Shown here: one piece after another, positions 62,802 to 64,000 of the stretch
How positions within the stretch are numbered: the stretch's first letter is position 1
How the letters are laid out: the number at the start of each line of letters is the position of its first letter
Assembly (NCBI GenBank): GCA_019218315.1
Contig: JAHUUI010000003.1
Coordinates: 330,443 to 394,442 of the forward strand
DNA length: 64,000 nt
Direction: 5' to 3'
From: Cardiobacteriaceae bacterium TAE3-ERU3
GTDB lineage: Bacteria; Pseudomonadota; Gammaproteobacteria; Cardiobacteriales; Cardiobacteriaceae
The notes under the pieces: model-generated
The model's database searches: none
Told to the model about the DNA's origin: nothing
The model's input: the letters and a program-made list of their open reading frames with translations, nothing else
Program-made: the position numbers and the translations under genes

Positions 62802-63902
62802 ATGGCCAAAACCATTACTAGAGAAACCATCAAGCAGCTCCAGCAACAGCGCAATTACCCAAGTGTTACCCTGACCATGCCGACCCACCGCACTGCACCG
62901 GATAACGAAAAAGACCATATCCGCCTGAAAAATCTTGTCAGCGAAGCGGAAACACGCCTACACGACACATTCGGCAAGCGCGAAAGCGAAGCTCTGCTTG
63001 AAAAGCTGCACGAACAAGCTGATGCGATTGACCACCAATACAACCGCGACGGCTTGGTCATCTGCGTCAGCAGTGACTTTGCTGAAACCTACAAACTGCC
63101 TTACCGCTTACCTGAGCGCGTTGCGATTGACGACAACTTCTTCACTCGTGACTTGGTCCACGCCATGAACCGTGATTACGTGTACTGGCTACTGGTACTC
63201 GATGCAGAAGATACCCGCCTCTACATTGGCCGCCGCGAGCATCTGCACCAAGTTGATGAATTTGGCTTCCCATACGCCATCGACGGCGGTGCCCCGGGTG
63301 CCAATATCGGTAAAGATGAAACTCAGGCTTACCGCGATGAAATGACCCGTATGCTGCGCGAAGCCGGAGAAGGCCTCAGCAAAGCAATCCGTGAAGTCGA
63401 TGCGCCATTGGTTGTTGCCGGTATTGAGCGCAACCTCGGCTACTTCAATGAGAGCATTGCCAATGATCACGACGTCATGCTGACCATTGATGGTGGTTAC
63501 GCAGACCACAGCGCCCACGAACTTGGTGAGCTGGTCTGGCCTAAAGTCAAAGAAGCATTCACCGCCAAGCGTCAGGAAATTTTTGAGCGCATCGGTGCGG
63601 CGAAAGGCAACAACCAAATCGTCACCAGCCTCGACGAGTGCTGGCAGGCCGCAATCGACGGTCGCGTTGATACGTTGGTCGTTGAAACCGGCCTCAGTAT
63701 TCCGGCTGAAGTCAGTGAAGATGGCCGCAGCCTTAAAGTACTCGATGATGCCAATACCGAAGGCGAGCGTGCCTACGCAGACATCATTGACGAAATGATT
63801 GAGCACGTCATGGCTGCTGATGGTCATATCGTCTTCGTCGATGAAGGCAAGCTCGACGAATACAATAGCGACAAAGGTTTGGTTGCAATCACTCGCTACT
63901 AA
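62802..63902 (+). CDS. baeRF-family (bacterial eRF1-like) protein
   Basis: 366 residues, starting ACGGAGG-7-ATG. N-terminal TRETIKQLQQQRNYPSVTLTMPTHRT, central DDNFFTRDLVHAMNRDYVYWLLVLDAEDTRLYIGRRE, and C-terminal VETGLSIP ... DIIDEMIEHVMAADGHIVFVDEGKLDEYNSDKGLVAITRY match baeRF group proteins, relatives of archaeo-eukaryotic release factor 1. Family analyses propose a role in ribosome rescue or translation stress; direct function is not proven. Cytoplasmic. Single gene with its own terminator. Confidence 0.82.
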   Translation: MAKTITRETIKQLQQQRNYPSVTLTMPTHRTAPDNEKDHIRLKNLVSEAETRLHDTFGKRESEALLEKLHEQADAIDHQYNRDGLVICVSSDFAETYKLPYRLPERVAIDDNFFTRDLVHAMNRDYVYWLLVLDAEDTRLYIGRREHLHQVDEFGFPYAIDGGAPGANIGKDETQAYRDEMTRMLREAGEGLSKAIREVDAPLVVAGIERNLGYFNESIANDHDVMLTIDGGYADHSAHELGELVWPKVKEAFTAKRQEIFERIGAAKGNNQIVTSLDECWQAAIDGRVDTLVVETGLSIPAEVSEDGRSLKVLDDANTEGERAYADIIDEMIEHVMAADGHIVFVDEGKLDEYNSDKGLVAITRY

Positions 63903-63930
63903 GCTCTGAATCACTGATCCTGCTATAGCG

Positions 63931-63954
63931 AAGCCCGTGGTTTTCCACGGGCTT
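63931..63954 (+). terminator. terminator of the baeRF gene
   Basis: Stem AAGCCCGTGG / CCACGGGCTT with loop TTTT followed by TCTT, 29 bases past the stop. Confidence 0.8.
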
Positions 63955-64000
63955 TCTTATCTATACAGCAAGATCTTTAGCATACCAATACAGTCATTGG

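Noticed and set aside
63189-63914. Long minus-strand open frame opposite the baeRF gene (241 codons)
   Set aside because: Antisense shadow of a gene with clear family motifs; the frame has no ribosome-binding site and no recognisable domain.
1-64000. CRISPR arrays, prophage or insertion sequences
   Set aside because: No regularly spaced direct repeats, integrase, transposase or phage structural genes were found on either strand.

Overview
The window looks like a piece of a gammaproteobacterial chromosome. The evidence is a glnA-ntrB-ntrC cluster with a sigma-54 promoter, tRNA genes with encoded CCA ends, thiBPQ, AlaA-type aminotransferase, arfA, a tcdA-type dehydratase, lysO and TonB/outer-membrane proteins. 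A member of Cardiobacteriales or a nearby lineage would fit, but that is a guess from gene content only. Genes are densely packed, both strands are used, and there is no prophage, CRISPR array or intact insertion sequence.

Layout. 1-4.2 kb (minus): alpha/beta hydrolase cut by the window edge, then a translationally coupled set cstA / small Cys-Cys-ending protein / ArsA-like ATPase / ABM-domain protein. 4.3-5.5 kb: metK. 6.1-10.3 kb (plus): a TPP riboswitch heads thiB, a secreted protein of unknown role, thiP, thiQ and acpS. 10.4-14.6 kb (minus): two identical tRNA-Asn genes, alaA with a structured leader, a small outer-membrane barrel, two tRNA-Glu, tRNA-Ala and gltX. 14.6-20.2 kb (plus): an aspartoacylase-like metallopeptidase homologue, glnA, a frameshifted Excalibur-domain gene, ntrB and ntrC. 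20.9-25.6 kb: peroxiredoxin, lysO, tcdA, tatD and brnQ.

26.2-33.7 kb (minus) is a second TPP-riboswitch operon devoted to thiamine salvage: thiZ-thiX-tenA-tenA-thiY-divergent Nramp-like transporter-thiM-thiD-thiE. Between the riboswitch and thiZ lies a 19-codon open frame whose stop overlaps the thiZ start (ATGA) and whose 3' half is a hairpin covering the thiZ initiation region. Together with thiBPQ, the window encodes uptake of thiamine and of pyrimidine precursors, breakdown salvage, and rejoining of pyrimidine and thiazole. No thiC or thiG is present here.

33.8-38.7 kb (minus) is a siderophore-uptake set (TonB-dependent receptor, FptX-like MFS carrier, small protein, PchR-like AraC regulator) without biosynthesis genes. 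arfA (38.7-38.9 kb) carries an intrinsic terminator inside its reading frame, as expected for a gene that signals failure of trans-translation. 39-51 kb holds an acetyltransferase, a TonB-C-domain lipoprotein, a three-gene oligopeptide ABC core (oppB, oppC, fused oppDF) and, divergently, four tandem OppA paralogues. 51-58 kb is galactose catabolism (galT-galK-galM) divergent from mglBAC uptake. 58.2-60.3 kb is mesX-mesD, an oxygen-dependent folate-independent methionine synthase pair. The window ends with a LysE-type exporter divergent from a MocR regulator, and a baeRF-family protein.

The most unusual points are the riboswitch plus leader-peptide arrangement before thiZ, the non-canonical Nramp homologue in the thiamine operon, the U UUU UUC slippery site in the Excalibur gene, the cstA/CC-ending protein/ArsA-like operon, and the fourfold OppA expansion beside one permease.
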